DNA of 36,081 nucleotides from an uncultured Varibaculum sp. (GCF_902489465.1 NZ_CABTZZ010000019.1:1-36081), one strand, 5' to 3'; counted from the first letter of the stretch, positions 15,978 through 25,691 are shown. Translations and numbers: made by a program. The notes: generated by a model from the sequence alone, not told the origin.

Positions 15978-18611
15978 GTGAGCATCGCATTGTATCGCCG
16001 TTACCGGCCAGACACTTTCCAAGACGTGATTGGGCAAGATCATGTGGTCAAACCGTTAATGGCGGCGCTACGCTCTGGGCGTATTAGCCATGCTTATCTA
16101 TTCTCTGGTCCGCGCGGGTGTGGCAAAACCACTTCGGCGCGGATCATGGCGCGCTGCCTGAACTGTGCAGAAGGCCCTACCGACACTCCTTGTGGCAAAT
16201 GCGAATCCTGTAAAGACCTGGCCACCGGGGGCTCAGGGTCTCTGGACGTGGTAGAAATTGATGCTGCCAGCCATAACGGGGTAGATGACGCGCGAGAACT
16301 GCGGGAGCGGGCAGGCTTTGCGCCGGTGCGGGATCGTTTTAAGATTTTTATTCTGGATGAAGCTCATATGGTTACCCAGCAGGGATTTAACGCCCTGTTG
16401 AAGATAGTGGAAGAACCTCCCGAACACGTAAAGTTCATTTTTGCGACCACCGAACCCGATAAAGTTATCGGTACTATTCGCTCGCGTACCCACCATTATC
16501 CGTTCCGGCTGGTGCCACCGGAAACGATGGAACAATATATGGCGAAACTTTGCCAGGCCGAAGACATCGAACCGGACTCGGGAGTGCTGCAGCTAGTGAT
16601 GAGGGCGGGCGCGGGCTCAGTCCGGGACTCACTTTCGGTGCTTGACCAGCTGATGGCAGGTGCCGAGGACGGCAAACTGGCGTATGGGACTGCCGTGGCG
16701 CTGCTGGGGTATACCGATAGTTCCATTTTAGAGCGTTCCGTAGACGCCATTATTGACCGGGATGGGGCCGCCCTATTTGAGGTGATAGCCAAAATGGTGG
16801 AGGGCGGGCATGAGCCCCGGCGTTATCTGGAAGATTTGCTACTACACCTTAGGGATCTGCTAGTACTCTCGGTTTCATCTGTTGAGGATACCCAGACGGT
16901 ATTAGCGGGAACCCCCGCAGATCAATTAGCGGTGATGCAAGCCCAAGCCCAGCGTTGGGGAACCGCCGGGATTTCCCATGCCAGCGACCTCACCAATACC
17001 GCTTTAACTGAGCTTACGGGAGCTACCGCTCCGCGCCTGCAAGTTGAGCTGTTGGCTGCGCGACTATTATTGCCAGATCAGAGCCAGGTAGCTGCAGGTG
17101 GACACGGTTCCGCCCCGTCTGGGTCTTTGAGCGGGGCAGAGGCCGCTATGGCGGCTCTGCATCGTCCTGGACGTGAGCGCCCGCGAAATACCGCAAATGC
17201 CCGACCGGATACCGTGGCTCCGCGGACCCCTAAAGCTCCTACTGAACCGGCCGCAGTGGCTCCTCGCGCTAACCCGGTTCCGGCGGCTTCGCCTACAGGT
17301 AGCGGAGCGTCAGAACTGGCTGCTCCGCGCCCGCAAAGCACCGAGGGTAAACCCTCTTCTCCGGCTGTTGGAGAACAGACTCCCCAGCAAGAACAGGCTC
17401 CCCGCAATGAAGTAGCGGAGCAGGAACCCTCTCCGAAGGAGACGGTGGCTAGCAGTTCCCTGCGCGAGGTGCCGGAAATAGAAAAAGGGGAACAATATTG
17501 GCAACTGCTGCAAGCGTGGGGTAAGGTTTCTGCGCGTTTGCGGGACACTGATCAGCGGCTATGGTCAACCTGTAACCGCCACCTGCAGATTGGCGGGGCG
17601 CAGGACCAGAAACTTACCTTGCTAGCTGATAGCCCGCAGACCGTCCGGTACTTAGAAAACCAAATGGAGCCGCTAGAGAAATGCATACAGGAGGAGCTGT
17701 CAGCTTCCTGGACAGTGCAGGTAGTTCCGGGAAGTGATGATCGCCGCGCACCTGCTATGAGCGAGGTACTATCCCGGTTCCAACTTGATGGTTCCTTAGG
17801 GCTAGAGAAAACGTTCGCTAAGCAAGCGCCCCCGGAGGAAGAAGCATATCCTCCCGAAGGCGCGGATCTGGCAGACGGTAGCGAAGAGAATTCCTATCCA
17901 GAACCAGTTGACGGTGAAGCAAATCTTTCTCCCGTCCCGGGCCTCTCCGCGGACACTGCAAGTGTAAATGCTGAAACCACCGGTGACGGGAAATCAGCGG
18001 ATAAAACAGAGCAAGAAAGTGAGCCGGCATCCCAAAATGCTGACTGGATCATTGCTAACCCAAAAGTGTCAGACTCCGTTTCTAAGGAAAGGGATCAGGG
18101 CGTAGAGGACAGGGAGCATTCGGTAGCATCGGAGCCTGTACCACCACTTGCTGTAGCACCGTCACCGCTCGGGGCAGACGTGGCAGAAATGGCAGCGCCT
18201 CGCCCGGACAACTCTTCCTCGGAGGCACCGAGAACTTACAACTCGGTGATGGCGGCGCCTCGAGACTTGGGTGACGAACCGGTGGCTCCGAGATCCAACC
18301 AATCCGTGGCTCCCTTAGAGCCTATTGCGTCTACGCCACTAGCCGCTCCCCGCGAGCAAGATCCCAACAAGGACACTTTAGCTGCTCCCCGCCAACAGGT
18401 AGCACCGGCCACGGGCAGCGAAAACACTTCTCCAGCGCCGCCCGTACCGGCTTCTTATGAGGACGAAGATATTCCCGACCTCTCCGATCCCGATGTTTCG
18501 CTAGAGGAAAGCGGCGGACGTTGGGGGGTCGAGGTCGCAAAATCTTTGCTTGGTGGCAAGATAATTGAGACGGTAGATAATTCTGGCGGCAGTGGGAAAG
18601 TGAGTAGTTAA
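15978..18611 (+). CDS. dnaX: DNA polymerase III subunits gamma and tau
   Basis: Clamp-loader ATPase of the replicative holoenzyme, 877 aa. The AAA+ module spans residues 1 to about 240: Walker A GPRGCGKTT 44-52, zinc knuckle C63, C72, C75, C78, and Walker B DEAH 127-130. The oligomerisation domain runs to about residue 370. A long Pro/Ala/Glu-rich linker follows, broken by a small folded block at about 495-610 (EQYWQLLQAWGKVSARLRDT), then a second linker and a short C-terminal helix (EESGGRWGVEVAKSLLGGKI). A tripeptide APR recurs about ten times in the two linkers. GTG 15978 has no RBS; TACAGT six bases upstream suggests a leaderless transcript. No obvious slippery frameshift site was seen, so only the long form is expected. 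The stop lies five bases before recR. Confidence 0.97.
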   Translation: MSIALYRRYRPDTFQDVIGQDHVVKPLMAALRSGRISHAYLFSGPRGCGKTTSARIMARCLNCAEGPTDTPCGKCESCKDLATGGSGSLDVVEIDAASHNGVDDARELRERAGFAPVRDRFKIFILDEAHMVTQQGFNALLKIVEEPPEHVKFIFATTEPDKVIGTIRSRTHHYPFRLVPPETMEQYMAKLCQAEDIEPDSGVLQLVMRAGAGSVRDSLSVLDQLMAGAEDGKLAYGTAVALLGYTDSSILERSVDAIIDRDGAALFEVIAKMVEGGHEPRRYLEDLLLHLRDLLVLSVSSVEDTQTVLAGTPADQLAVMQAQAQRWGTAGISHASDLTNTALTELTGATAPRLQVELLAARLLLPDQSQVAAGGHGSAPSGSLSGAEAAMAALHRPGRERPRNTANARPDTVAPRTPKAPTEPAAVAPRANPVPAASPTGSGASELAAPRPQSTEGKPSSPAVGEQTPQQEQAPRNEVAEQEPSPKETVASSSLREVPEIEKGEQYWQLLQAWGKVSARLRDTDQRLWSTCNRHLQIGGAQDQKLTLLADSPQTVRYLENQMEPLEKCIQEELSASWTVQVVPGSDDRRAPAMSEVLSRFQLDGSLGLEKTFAKQAPPEEEAYPPEGADLADGSEENSYPEPVDGEANLSPVPGLSADTASVNAETTGDGKSADKTEQESEPASQNADWIIANPKVSDSVSKERDQGVEDREHSVASEPVPPLAVAPSPLGADVAEMAAPRPDNSSSEAPRTYNSVMAAPRDLGDEPVAPRSNQSVAPLEPIASTPLAAPREQDPNKDTLAAPRQQVAPATGSENTSPAPPVPASYEDEDIPDLSDPDVSLEESGGRWGVEVAKSLLGGKIIETVDNSGGSGKVSS

Positions 18612-18616
18612 CCTCT

Positions 18617-19213
18617 ATGTATGACGGCGCTTTGCAAGATCTAATCGATGCTTTGGGGCGACTGCCGGGGATTGGACCAAAATCAGCACAGCGCATTGCG
18701 TTCTATGTGCTGTCGCGCCCTAAAGCAGAAGCGGAACTATTGGCGCAGGCCTTAATCGATGCCAAAGAAAAAATCCGTTTTTGTACCAAATGTGGCAATA
18801 TTGCCCAAGAGGAACTTTGTCCTATCTGTCGTAATCCAAAACGAGACCAGAGCGTTATTTGCGTGGTTGAAGAAGCCAAAGACGTGGGAGCGATTGAACG
18901 CACCCGCAGCTATCACGGTCTATACCATGTACTCGGAGGGGCAATCGATCCGATAAACGGAATCGGCCCCGAACAGCTGCGCTTACGGGAGCTGCTATCG
19001 CGTTTATCGGGCGACACCGTACAAGAGATCATTATTGCCACTAATCCCAATATTGAGGGCGAGGCTACGGCCACCTATCTGACTCGCACCATCTCTCCCT
19101 TGGGGTTAAAAGTTACGCGTCTGGCCTCGGGACTACCGGTGGGGGGCGATCTGGAATACGCTGATGAAGTTACTCTGGGGCGTGCCTTGGAGGGTAGGCG
19201 TTCGGCCGAATAG
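18617..19213 (+). CDS. recR: Recombination mediator RecR
   Basis: 198-aa protein of the RecFOR pathway that helps load RecA on gapped DNA. Helix-hairpin-helix LPGIGPKSAQR (16-26), C4 zinc finger C56, C59, C68, C71, and Toprim domain starting around ICVVEEAKDVGAIE. Length matches the family. Five bases downstream of dnaX, a near-universal pairing. No Shine-Dalgarno is obvious, so translation is probably coupled to dnaX. Confidence 0.97.
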   Translation: MYDGALQDLIDALGRLPGIGPKSAQRIAFYVLSRPKAEAELLAQALIDAKEKIRFCTKCGNIAQEELCPICRNPKRDQSVICVVEEAKDVGAIERTRSYHGLYHVLGGAIDPINGIGPEQLRLRELLSRLSGDTVQEIIIATNPNIEGEATATYLTRTISPLGLKVTRLASGLPVGGDLEYADEVTLGRALEGRRSAE

Positions 19214-19257
19214 AGTTTTGCGCGAGGTAACGCATACCGCTAAATAGTGGCAAAAGT

Positions 19258-19274
19258 CCCAGGAAGAACCTGGG
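19258..19274. terminator. Hairpin between recR and lysC
   Basis: CCAGG-N5-CCTGG core (CCCAGGAAGAACCTGGG). An outer CATAC/GTATG pair surrounds it (19232-19285), giving a larger folded element. No T-run. It could be a weak terminator or a leader structure for lysC, whose best -10 (TACAAT, 19351-19356) lies downstream. Confidence 0.3.
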
Positions 19275-19399
19275 CGGTGCGTATGAAATTGTGCGTTTGC
19301 TTACCTGCCAGGAAATCTGAGACGCTAGAGCCGAGATTACGCCAGCTTCTTACAATAATTGCAGAAGACAGCTAATCGCTAGGCATACAAGGGGAACAA

Positions 19400-20707
19400 A
19401 TGGCACTGATTGTGCAAAAGTATGGCGGATCCTCGGTTGCCGACACCCAGTCGTTGCAACGGGTTGCGCATAGAATTGTGCAAACTCGTCAAGCCGGGCA
19501 TCAAGTGGTGGTTGTGGTCTCCGCTATGGGGGATACCACTGATGACCTGATTGATATGGCGGCCGAACTTAATGCTCATGCTCCCGCCCGGGAAATGGAT
19601 ATTTTACTTTCTGCCGGTGAGCGTATCTCGATGTCTTTGCTGTCTATGGCCATTTCTGCGCAAGGAGTGCCGGCGATGGCTTTTACCGGCGCGCAAGCCG
19701 GTATCCGTACCGATGCGAAATACGGTAAAGCCCAGATTGTAGGAATGGTTCCGGAAAGAATCGCCCGCGTAATCCGGGACAATAATGTGGCGATTGTAGC
19801 CGGGTTTCAGGGAGTTAACGATGCCGAAGACGTCACTACTCTGGGACGTGGCGGCTCTGATACTACTGCCGTGGCGCTAGCGGCCGCCCTTCATGCTGAC
19901 GTGTGTGAAATCTATACCGATGTTGACGGATTGTTCACCGCCGATCCACGCCTGGTTCCTACTGCCCGGGCATTGCACTCCCTCGACTATGAGGAAACTT
20001 TAGAGCTCGCAGCTAACGGCGCCAAGATTTTGCATCTGCGAGCGGTGGAGTTTGCTCGGCGTTATCGGGTTCCGTTGCATGTGCGGTCTAGTTTTTCCGA
20101 TAAAGATGGCACTTGGATTGCCCAAGGACCGGCACCGAAATCACTGCGGGGGATTGTCCCCGCTAAAGCCCTTGAGGAGGAAAACGTGGAAGCTCCCATT
20201 ATCTCTGGTATTGCCCATGATCGTTCCCAGGAAAAGCTGACCGTGGTGGGTTTACCTGACCGGCCGGGCGTGGCCGCTGACCTGTTCGCAGCGGTGGCAA
20301 AAGTCGGTGCCAATATCGACATGATCGTACAAAACATTTCCGAGGCGCGCCCTGGCAGGGCTAATATTTCGATCACTATGCCGGCGGAAGATATCCCGGC
20401 GGTGATGGAAGAACTACAGCACGAAAAGAAGGTTTTGGACTTTATTCGTATTGACCATGACACCAACGTGGGGAAGGTGTCCCTAGTTGGGGCAGGTATG
20501 CGCAACAATCCAGGCATTTCGGCGCGTTTTTTCCAGGCACTATCGGATGCCGGGATCAACGTCGATATCATTTCTACTTCGGAAGTGCGCATCTCCGTGC
20601 TGATCAATTTAGATCGCCTAGATGATGCGGTTTTGGCTATCCATAAAGCTTTCGATTTAGATTCCGAAGAAACTGAAGCCGTGGTCTATGGAGGTACCGG
20701 ACGATGA
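19400..20707 (+). CDS. lysC: Aspartokinase, alpha subunit
   Basis: Phosphorylates aspartate, the first step to lysine (and cell-wall diaminopimelate), threonine and methionine. 435 aa: kinase domain with VQKYGGSSV (K7) and FQGVNDAEDVTTLGRGGSDTTAVALA, then two C-terminal ACT domains for feedback control (starting KLTVVGLPDRPGVAADLF and KVSLVGAGMRNNPGISARFF). A GGGGAA RBS precedes ATG 19400. An internal RBS and GTG at 20186 would give a separate regulatory beta subunit. The stop overlaps asd (ATGA), so the two are translationally coupled. A TACAAT box at 19351-19356 is the likely -10. Confidence 0.96.
   Translation: MALIVQKYGGSSVADTQSLQRVAHRIVQTRQAGHQVVVVVSAMGDTTDDLIDMAAELNAHAPAREMDILLSAGERISMSLLSMAISAQGVPAMAFTGAQAGIRTDAKYGKAQIVGMVPERIARVIRDNNVAIVAGFQGVNDAEDVTTLGRGGSDTTAVALAAALHADVCEIYTDVDGLFTADPRLVPTARALHSLDYEETLELAANGAKILHLRAVEFARRYRVPLHVRSSFSDKDGTWIAQGPAPKSLRGIVPAKALEEENVEAPIISGIAHDRSQEKLTVVGLPDRPGVAADLFAAVAKVGANIDMIVQNISEARPGRANISITMPAEDIPAVMEELQHEKKVLDFIRIDHDTNVGKVSLVGAGMRNNPGISARFFQALSDAGINVDIISTSEVRISVLINLDRLDDAVLAIHKAFDLDSEETEAVVYGGTGR
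20174..20188 (+). promoter_or_regulatory. lysC: Internal RBS and start for aspartokinase beta subunit
   Basis: GAGGAGG (20174-20180), five bases before an in-frame GTG (20186, codon 263). Translation from here gives a 173-aa protein (to 20707) comprising both ACT domains. This is the same design as alpha2-beta2 aspartokinase of Corynebacterium, whose beta subunit is about 172 aa. Confidence 0.75.
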
Positions 20708-21753
20708 TGAAAGAACTAACCGTAGCCTTAGTCGGAGCAACCGGGCAAGTCGGACGGGTAATGCGTGCCCTGCTGGAAGAAAGAAATTTTCCCGCTGCTA
20801 ACATTCGCCTGTTCGCGACCTCGCGTAGCGCGGGAACCCAGCTTTCTTTCCGCGGTCAGAAAATAACAGTAGAGGACGTGGAGGGTGCCGATCTGGAGGG
20901 GATTGATATTGCGATCTTTTCCGCTGGCGGGTCAGCGTCGCGTACCTATGCTCCCCGTTTTGCCGCTGCTGGGGCAGTGGTAGTCGATAACTCCTCGGCG
21001 TGGCGCAAAGACCCCGAGGTGCCTCTGGTGGTTTCGGAGGTTAACCCGGAAGATATCAAGGATCGCCCTAAGGGGATTATTGCCAACCCTAATTGCACCA
21101 CGATGGCCGCGATGCCCACGGTGAAAGTACTGCATGATCTCTTTGGACTGGAAACCTTAGCGGCGTCCTCCTATCAGGCGGTGTCAGGTTCGGGTAGAGC
21201 CGGGGTACAAGAGCTTTCTTCCCAGCTGGAAGCGAGCGTAGAGCGCTGCGAAGAACTGGCTTTAGATGGACAAGCTATTGAATTCCCCGAGCCTAAAACC
21301 TATGTGCGTCCGATTGCCTTTAACGCGGTTCCGGTGGCCGGAAACTTCGTTGATGACGGCTCTCAAGAGACCGATGAGGAGCAAAAGCTGCGTAATGAGT
21401 CGCGGCGGATCCTGCACTTGCCGGAGCTCGCGGCCTCCTGTACTTGCGTGAGGATCCCGGTGATGACCGCGCACCTGTTGTCCCTAAACGCGCGTTTTAC
21501 CCGCCCGGTTGATTTAGAACAGGCACAGGCGGCATTAGAGCAGGCTGAGGGAGTGCAACTAGTAGAGGTGCCCAATCCCTTGGATGCTGCCGGCCGAGAT
21601 GGGACTTTCACTGGACGGTTGCGCATTGATCAGTCGGTTCCGGATGGTAAAGGTCTAGCCTTTATCTGTTGCGCAGATAACCTGCGTAAAGGGGCGGCAC
21701 TTAACGCCATCCAGATCGCAGAGCTGGTTGCCCAAGAACTTTTGGAAGCCTAG
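20704..21753 (+). CDS. asd: Aspartate-semialdehyde dehydrogenase
   Basis: Reduces aspartyl phosphate to aspartate semialdehyde with NADPH, second step of the aspartate pathway. 349 aa: NADP motif GATGQVGRVM near the N-terminus, catalytic cysteine C131 in NPNCTTM, and the dimerisation/substrate domain with SSYQAVSGSGRAGVQEL. It starts at the first of two ATG codons, overlapping the lysC stop by four bases, giving a classic lysC-asd operon. Confidence 0.97.
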   Translation: MMKELTVALVGATGQVGRVMRALLEERNFPAANIRLFATSRSAGTQLSFRGQKITVEDVEGADLEGIDIAIFSAGGSASRTYAPRFAAAGAVVVDNSSAWRKDPEVPLVVSEVNPEDIKDRPKGIIANPNCTTMAAMPTVKVLHDLFGLETLAASSYQAVSGSGRAGVQELSSQLEASVERCEELALDGQAIEFPEPKTYVRPIAFNAVPVAGNFVDDGSQETDEEQKLRNESRRILHLPELAASCTCVRIPVMTAHLLSLNARFTRPVDLEQAQAALEQAEGVQLVEVPNPLDAAGRDGTFTGRLRIDQSVPDGKGLAFICCADNLRKGAALNAIQIAELVAQELLEA

Positions 21754-21887
21754 TTACTGCCGCTCTGCGGGTACTCAGGTTAGCTGCTTGAGCGCTAGGA
21801 CGAGGAGGCTAATAGATTTCGCTGGGCTTACCACGCTCGAGGACGCGGTGGCGCCAGGTACCCTACCTCCGGGGATAATGGAAAAGG

Positions 21888-23162
21888 TTAGTTGCCGGGG
21901 GCTTTAACTTTAGGCTGATAGGCTTCAGCGCTATTCACTGTCAGTTTCAGCCCGAATCCGGTCTGCAGGTTCCAACAGTCGACCCCAGATCCGGAGGACT
22001 CACAAGCGTAGGCTCCCGAGGCGGCGGCAGCACCGCTAGAGAGTACGGTCTGTGAAACTTCGTTATCTTTAACCCCTAAATCTTCCGGAGGCCTGGCGCC
22101 ATCAGCTCCCAGGGTGAACTTGACGGTGGCTCCCGGGTTCTGGCCGATATTTCCGGTAAAGCTAAAGACGTTACACACCACTTCGTTACCGATCGTGCAC
22201 TTGATGGGGGCATCAGGCAGTGAGAATTCAGCTACCTGGTAGGCTCCGTTTGGTAGTCCTTTTGCTTGCCCAATCTGGTTAGTGGGAGCGGGGGCTATCT
22301 GGCGTCCCTCGGTTTTAACATCTAGTTGGGCCCCGGCGCTACTTGTTTTTTTCTTAGCATCCTGGCCGGAAGTATCTTTTTTATTGCCGCGGTCTTCCGA
22401 TTGTTCTTGCTCATCGGGAATTCCGTTATTATTGTGGTCGCGATTTAGGTCGGAATCTCCGAAGATGCGTGCGATTACTCCGTCCTTCCCGTACCAGCTC
22501 TTCGAACCGTCGCCTCCGGTGAGACGATCTGTTAAGTTACCCCCGATCGAGAGCACTAAACCGATCAAGATTGCAATCACGATCACGAAAATCTTGCTTT
22601 TTCGGGAAGCAGTTTTTTCCTCGACCGGTGAAAAGTCTTCTAAATCTTCCTCGTCAGCAAGTTTAAGTTTGTCAGCCTTAGTTTTTTCCGCTACCTCAGT
22701 TTCAGCGGTAACTGCGGTTTCCGGTTCATTCGCTGGTTTTGCGGTTGTCGTTTTCGCTGGTTGTGCGACGGTGTTATCCTCGGCTGTTTCGAGGGACGCG
22801 GTAGGGAAATCTTGGGGGGTTTCATCTCGAACCGTGTTTATAGCTGCGGGGGCATTGGTGGGAGTCAGCGGGGAAGCGCTCCGGGGCTCGACTACCGGTA
22901 TCTCCTGGGGGGCTGGGGAAGCGGCCGGGATAGGGGAACGGGTCTGTGCTCGGGCAGCCCGGTCTAGTCGGTTTTGGCGGCGCTGTAAGGCGGCGGCAAT
23001 CTCCGGATCAGAAAACTCGCCTAACCACTCTAGAAGTTCGGGATAAGTGGAGGGATTTTCGGCAATGAGGGGACGCAAAGAGGGATGATTTTGAGCCAAA
23101 TACTGCAATTCTTCCAGTGGCGTCGCCGGGTCGCTAGCCCGCTGAACCGGGTCAGTGCTCAT
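21888..23162 (-). CDS. Membrane protein with N-terminal variant leucine-rich repeat
   Basis: 424 aa. Residues 1-65 form an actinobacterial variant-LRR helical module (RASDPATPLEELQYLAQNHP ... ENPSTYPELLEWLGEF). An acidic, Ala/Thr/Glu-rich low-complexity stretch follows (about 70-190). One membrane helix at about 195-215 (FVIVIAILIGLVLSIGG) leads to an extracytoplasmic region with an Asp/Asn-rich segment (DLNRDHNNNGIPDEQEQ, resembling a calcium-binding repeat) and a C-terminal domain with four cysteines likely forming disulfides (CTIGNEVVC, ACESSGSGVDC). The module order suggests a cytoplasm-to-envelope protein; function unknown. Commonly found as an orphan gene in this group. Confidence 0.75.
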   Translation of the reverse strand: MSTDPVQRASDPATPLEELQYLAQNHPSLRPLIAENPSTYPELLEWLGEFSDPEIAAALQRRQNRLDRAARAQTRSPIPAASPAPQEIPVVEPRSASPLTPTNAPAAINTVRDETPQDFPTASLETAEDNTVAQPAKTTTAKPANEPETAVTAETEVAEKTKADKLKLADEEDLEDFSPVEEKTASRKSKIFVIVIAILIGLVLSIGGNLTDRLTGGDGSKSWYGKDGVIARIFGDSDLNRDHNNNGIPDEQEQSEDRGNKKDTSGQDAKKKTSSAGAQLDVKTEGRQIAPAPTNQIGQAKGLPNGAYQVAEFSLPDAPIKCTIGNEVVCNVFSFTGNIGQNPGATVKFTLGADGARPPEDLGVKDNEVSQTVLSSGAAAASGAYACESSGSGVDCWNLQTGFGLKLTVNSAEAYQPKVKAPGN

Positions 23163-23322
23163 GTCTCCTCCTTTGAGTCTCTTAAGCGATTATAGATTAC
23201 CGAGACTCCACAATGATCCCCTCGTGTCCATAGCGGCCTGCTCAGCAAATAAATACCCGCAATATCCTGCCTTGCTGCCCAGAAAAGTTAAAGGTTCAGC
23301 CTGAAAAGGCAGGAAGCTGCAT

Positions 23323-24042
23323 CTAACTGGCACGATGAATCGGACAGGCCGAGGTAACCATTGCTTCTTCCCCCCGAGAAGAAAAAGGATTCTCTTCCAG
23401 ATCTAACCGTCGTCCCAAGAACCGTTTTGCGTTCGGTAACGGAGCCAAGGTATGGCTAGCTCCCAGAGAACGCAATACATACGCTTGTACACAGTGGATC
23501 AGATATTCCCGATGAATCGGGTCTTTGGGGAGAGATCTGCCTGCTAGAGACGCGTTCACCATCGAGATTGCAATGGGTAGGTTTTGGGGAGGGAGAGTGC
23601 CTTCATTAATGGCTTTTCTTAAGATTTGACTCAATATATTTTCTACAATCTGCGCGTGACAGTGTAGTTCGCTGCCAGTTTCATTTGATACTTGGCGGCG
23701 CAGATCCAGCCCGGGCGCTAGGTGGTAAGAAGATCCCAGAGTGAGCTGTTCCCGGATGTAAATTCGTAGCATTTTTATAGGGGAGGACACCCCCGCCAGA
23801 GCGCGGTTCAAACGCACCGAATACTGTCCCGTTTCATAGGCAATGAATGCCAGGAGCAGTGCTTCTTTATCTTGGAAATGGTTGTAGACCGCAGTGCGCC
23901 CCACTCCCGCCTCTTGAGCAATCTTCGCCATGGTTAGCGATTCAAAAGTACTGGTTTGGAGGAGACGGGAGAGGGCATCAAATAGCTGTTGGCGAGTTTT
24001 CTCGCGATGTTCTTCCAGAGTTTCCCCGATGATCCTTGGCAT
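23323..24042 (-). CDS. TetR-family transcriptional regulator
   Basis: 239 aa. N-terminal TetR helix-turn-helix (residues about 16-60: TRQQLFDALSRLL ... AKIAQEAGVGRTAVYNHFQ) followed by a variable ligand domain. It is divergent from the MFS gene starting at 24291, so it probably controls that transporter and itself through the intervening 248 bases. An inverted repeat TAATC-N9-GATTA (24077-24095) sits just upstream of its start and is a possible operator. Ligand unknown. Confidence 0.88.
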   Translation of the reverse strand: MPRIIGETLEEHREKTRQQLFDALSRLLQTSTFESLTMAKIAQEAGVGRTAVYNHFQDKEALLLAFIAYETGQYSVRLNRALAGVSSPIKMLRIYIREQLTLGSSYHLAPGLDLRRQVSNETGSELHCHAQIVENILSQILRKAINEGTLPPQNLPIAISMVNASLAGRSLPKDPIHREYLIHCVQAYVLRSLGASHTLAPLPNAKRFLGRRLDLEENPFSSRGEEAMVTSACPIHRAS

Positions 24043-24076
24043 GTAGGCATTCTTTCATTTAATGACACTTTTAATC

Positions 24077-24095
24077 TAATCGTCTCGAAAGATTA
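24077..24095. promoter_or_regulatory. Possible TetR operator
   Basis: TAATC-N9-GATTA between the divergent TetR and MFS genes, 35 bases from the TetR start. Supported by position and symmetry only. Confidence 0.25.
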
Positions 24096-24290
24096 TAGTG
24101 GGAAGTTTTGAGGCGGACAAAGAAAAGGATCTCCTAGCTGGTAACTAGCAAAATATTTGTTGGGAAACGCATTTTATGGGTGAGGTGGCGACTGAACCTC
24201 AGCGATAAATAATCGTATTTGACGCACTAACATATTGGCGATAGTGGTAGCTTAAAACGCGGTACTGTTAGTGGCTTTGAGGGAGAATAT

Positions 24291-25479
24291 TTGACCAACC
24301 TATTGCTGGCACTGATTTATCTGGCTTTTATTAGCTTGGGATTGCCCGATGCCCTGTTGGGTTCAGCCTGGCCAGCGGTCTACTCAGATTTTCAGGTAAC
24401 AGTTTCCTATGCGGGGATTGTGTCTATGATTATTGCCCTGGGTACCGTTACCTCCAGTCTGTTATCGGATCGGATCATTGCTCGGTTAGGTACCGGTAAA
24501 GTGACCGTGATTTCCGGGGGTTTTAACTGCCCTGGCTATCCTGGGTTTCGCCCTCGCCCCTAACTTTTGGGTGCTTTGTGCCTGGTCAATTCCTTACGGA
24601 TTAGGAGCGGGCAGCGTGGACGTGGCGCTCAATAACTATGTGGCGCTGCATTTTAAAAGCACCCACATGAACTGGCTGCACTGCTCCTGGGGAATAGGTG
24701 CCACTATCGGCCCCTACATCATGGGGATGGCATTATCTGGAGGGGGAAACTGGCAGGGCGGATATTGGTATGTTGCTTGGGTACAGCTGGCAATCACCGC
24801 AGTATTGTTCTTGAGTTTGCCGCTTTGGAAACACCATGAAGGGATAGAGGTAACTACTAACTCCGAGGGGTCGCCTGGCTCGAATGCCCCCGCACGCCCT
24901 CAATCCCTAAAGCTTTCGCAGGTAGTGCGGATTAGAGGAGTAAAAGAGATGATGACCTGTTTCTTTTGCTATTCCGTCTTGGAGCAAACCGCTGCGCTTT
25001 GGGCAGGAACTTACCTGAGGCTATTTAAAGGGATGGATGCGGCCGCTGCTGCCGCGTTTGCGGGAATGTTGTTTCTGGGAGTGACTCTAGGCAGAGCTGT
25101 CAGCGGAATCTTGGCAATTCGCCTCAGCGATCAACAGTTAATCCGCTTGGGAATGCTACTGGCCGCAGCGGGGGTAGCGATTTCGATAATCCCGGGATCG
25201 ACGGGACTGGCAGTATGTGGGCTTATGGCGATTGGCCTAGGGTGTTCGCCGATCTATCCCGCGATGCTGCACGCCACTCCCCAGATCTTCGGGAAAGACC
25301 CCTCGCGGGCGGCCACCGGAGCGCAAATGGCCAGTTCCTATTTGGCGATTTTTATTATGCCCCCACTTTTTGGGCTGATAGCGCAGTATTTATCAGTAGG
25401 CCTTTTGCCTGTCTACCTGACCTTGCCTTTGGGAGTATTCGCCTTGATGCAGCGCCGCTTGGCTTCTATACGTTACTAA
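24291..25479 (+). pseudogene. MFS transporter, frameshifted (paralogue of 29741-30934)
   Basis: TTG start after GGGAG (24281-24285). The first 75 codons match the downstream MFS paralogue closely (TNLLLALIYLAFISLGLPDA), then the frame fails at a run of five G (24516-24520) and stops at 24563. Reading four G instead restores SGVLTALAILGFALAPNFWV, matching the paralogue's SGLLTALAILGFAFAPDFWV, and the frame then continues to 25479 with all remaining helices intact. So this is a single-base insertion in a ~395-codon, 12-helix MFS gene. It could be a recent mutation, a sequencing error, or a slippage switch. Substrate unknown. Confidence 0.85.
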
Positions 25480-25691
25480 AAGTATCTTCCCTGCTGGAAG
25501 ATAGCTGATAGCGCATATCCTCACTTCCGAAATAGCCGTGACCGCCTGCGAGCCTACCGATCGAGATAAGAGGTAAATAGATAGGTGAACCTACTTTAGG
25601 AACGAGAACATAAATTCGCATAAGCTGCACTAATTGACTGTATGATGCTTTGGCCAGTATTTATAGTGAAATTTTGTGAGAATAAAGCTCC

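Noticed and set aside
20062..20607. 181-codon minus-strand ORF inside lysC
   Set aside because: Antisense to a clear aspartokinase; long open antisense frames are common in such coding DNA and no RBS or family was seen.
22282..23046. 254-codon plus-strand ORF opposite the LRV membrane protein
   Set aside because: Ser/Gly/Ala-rich antisense shadow of a low-complexity coding region.
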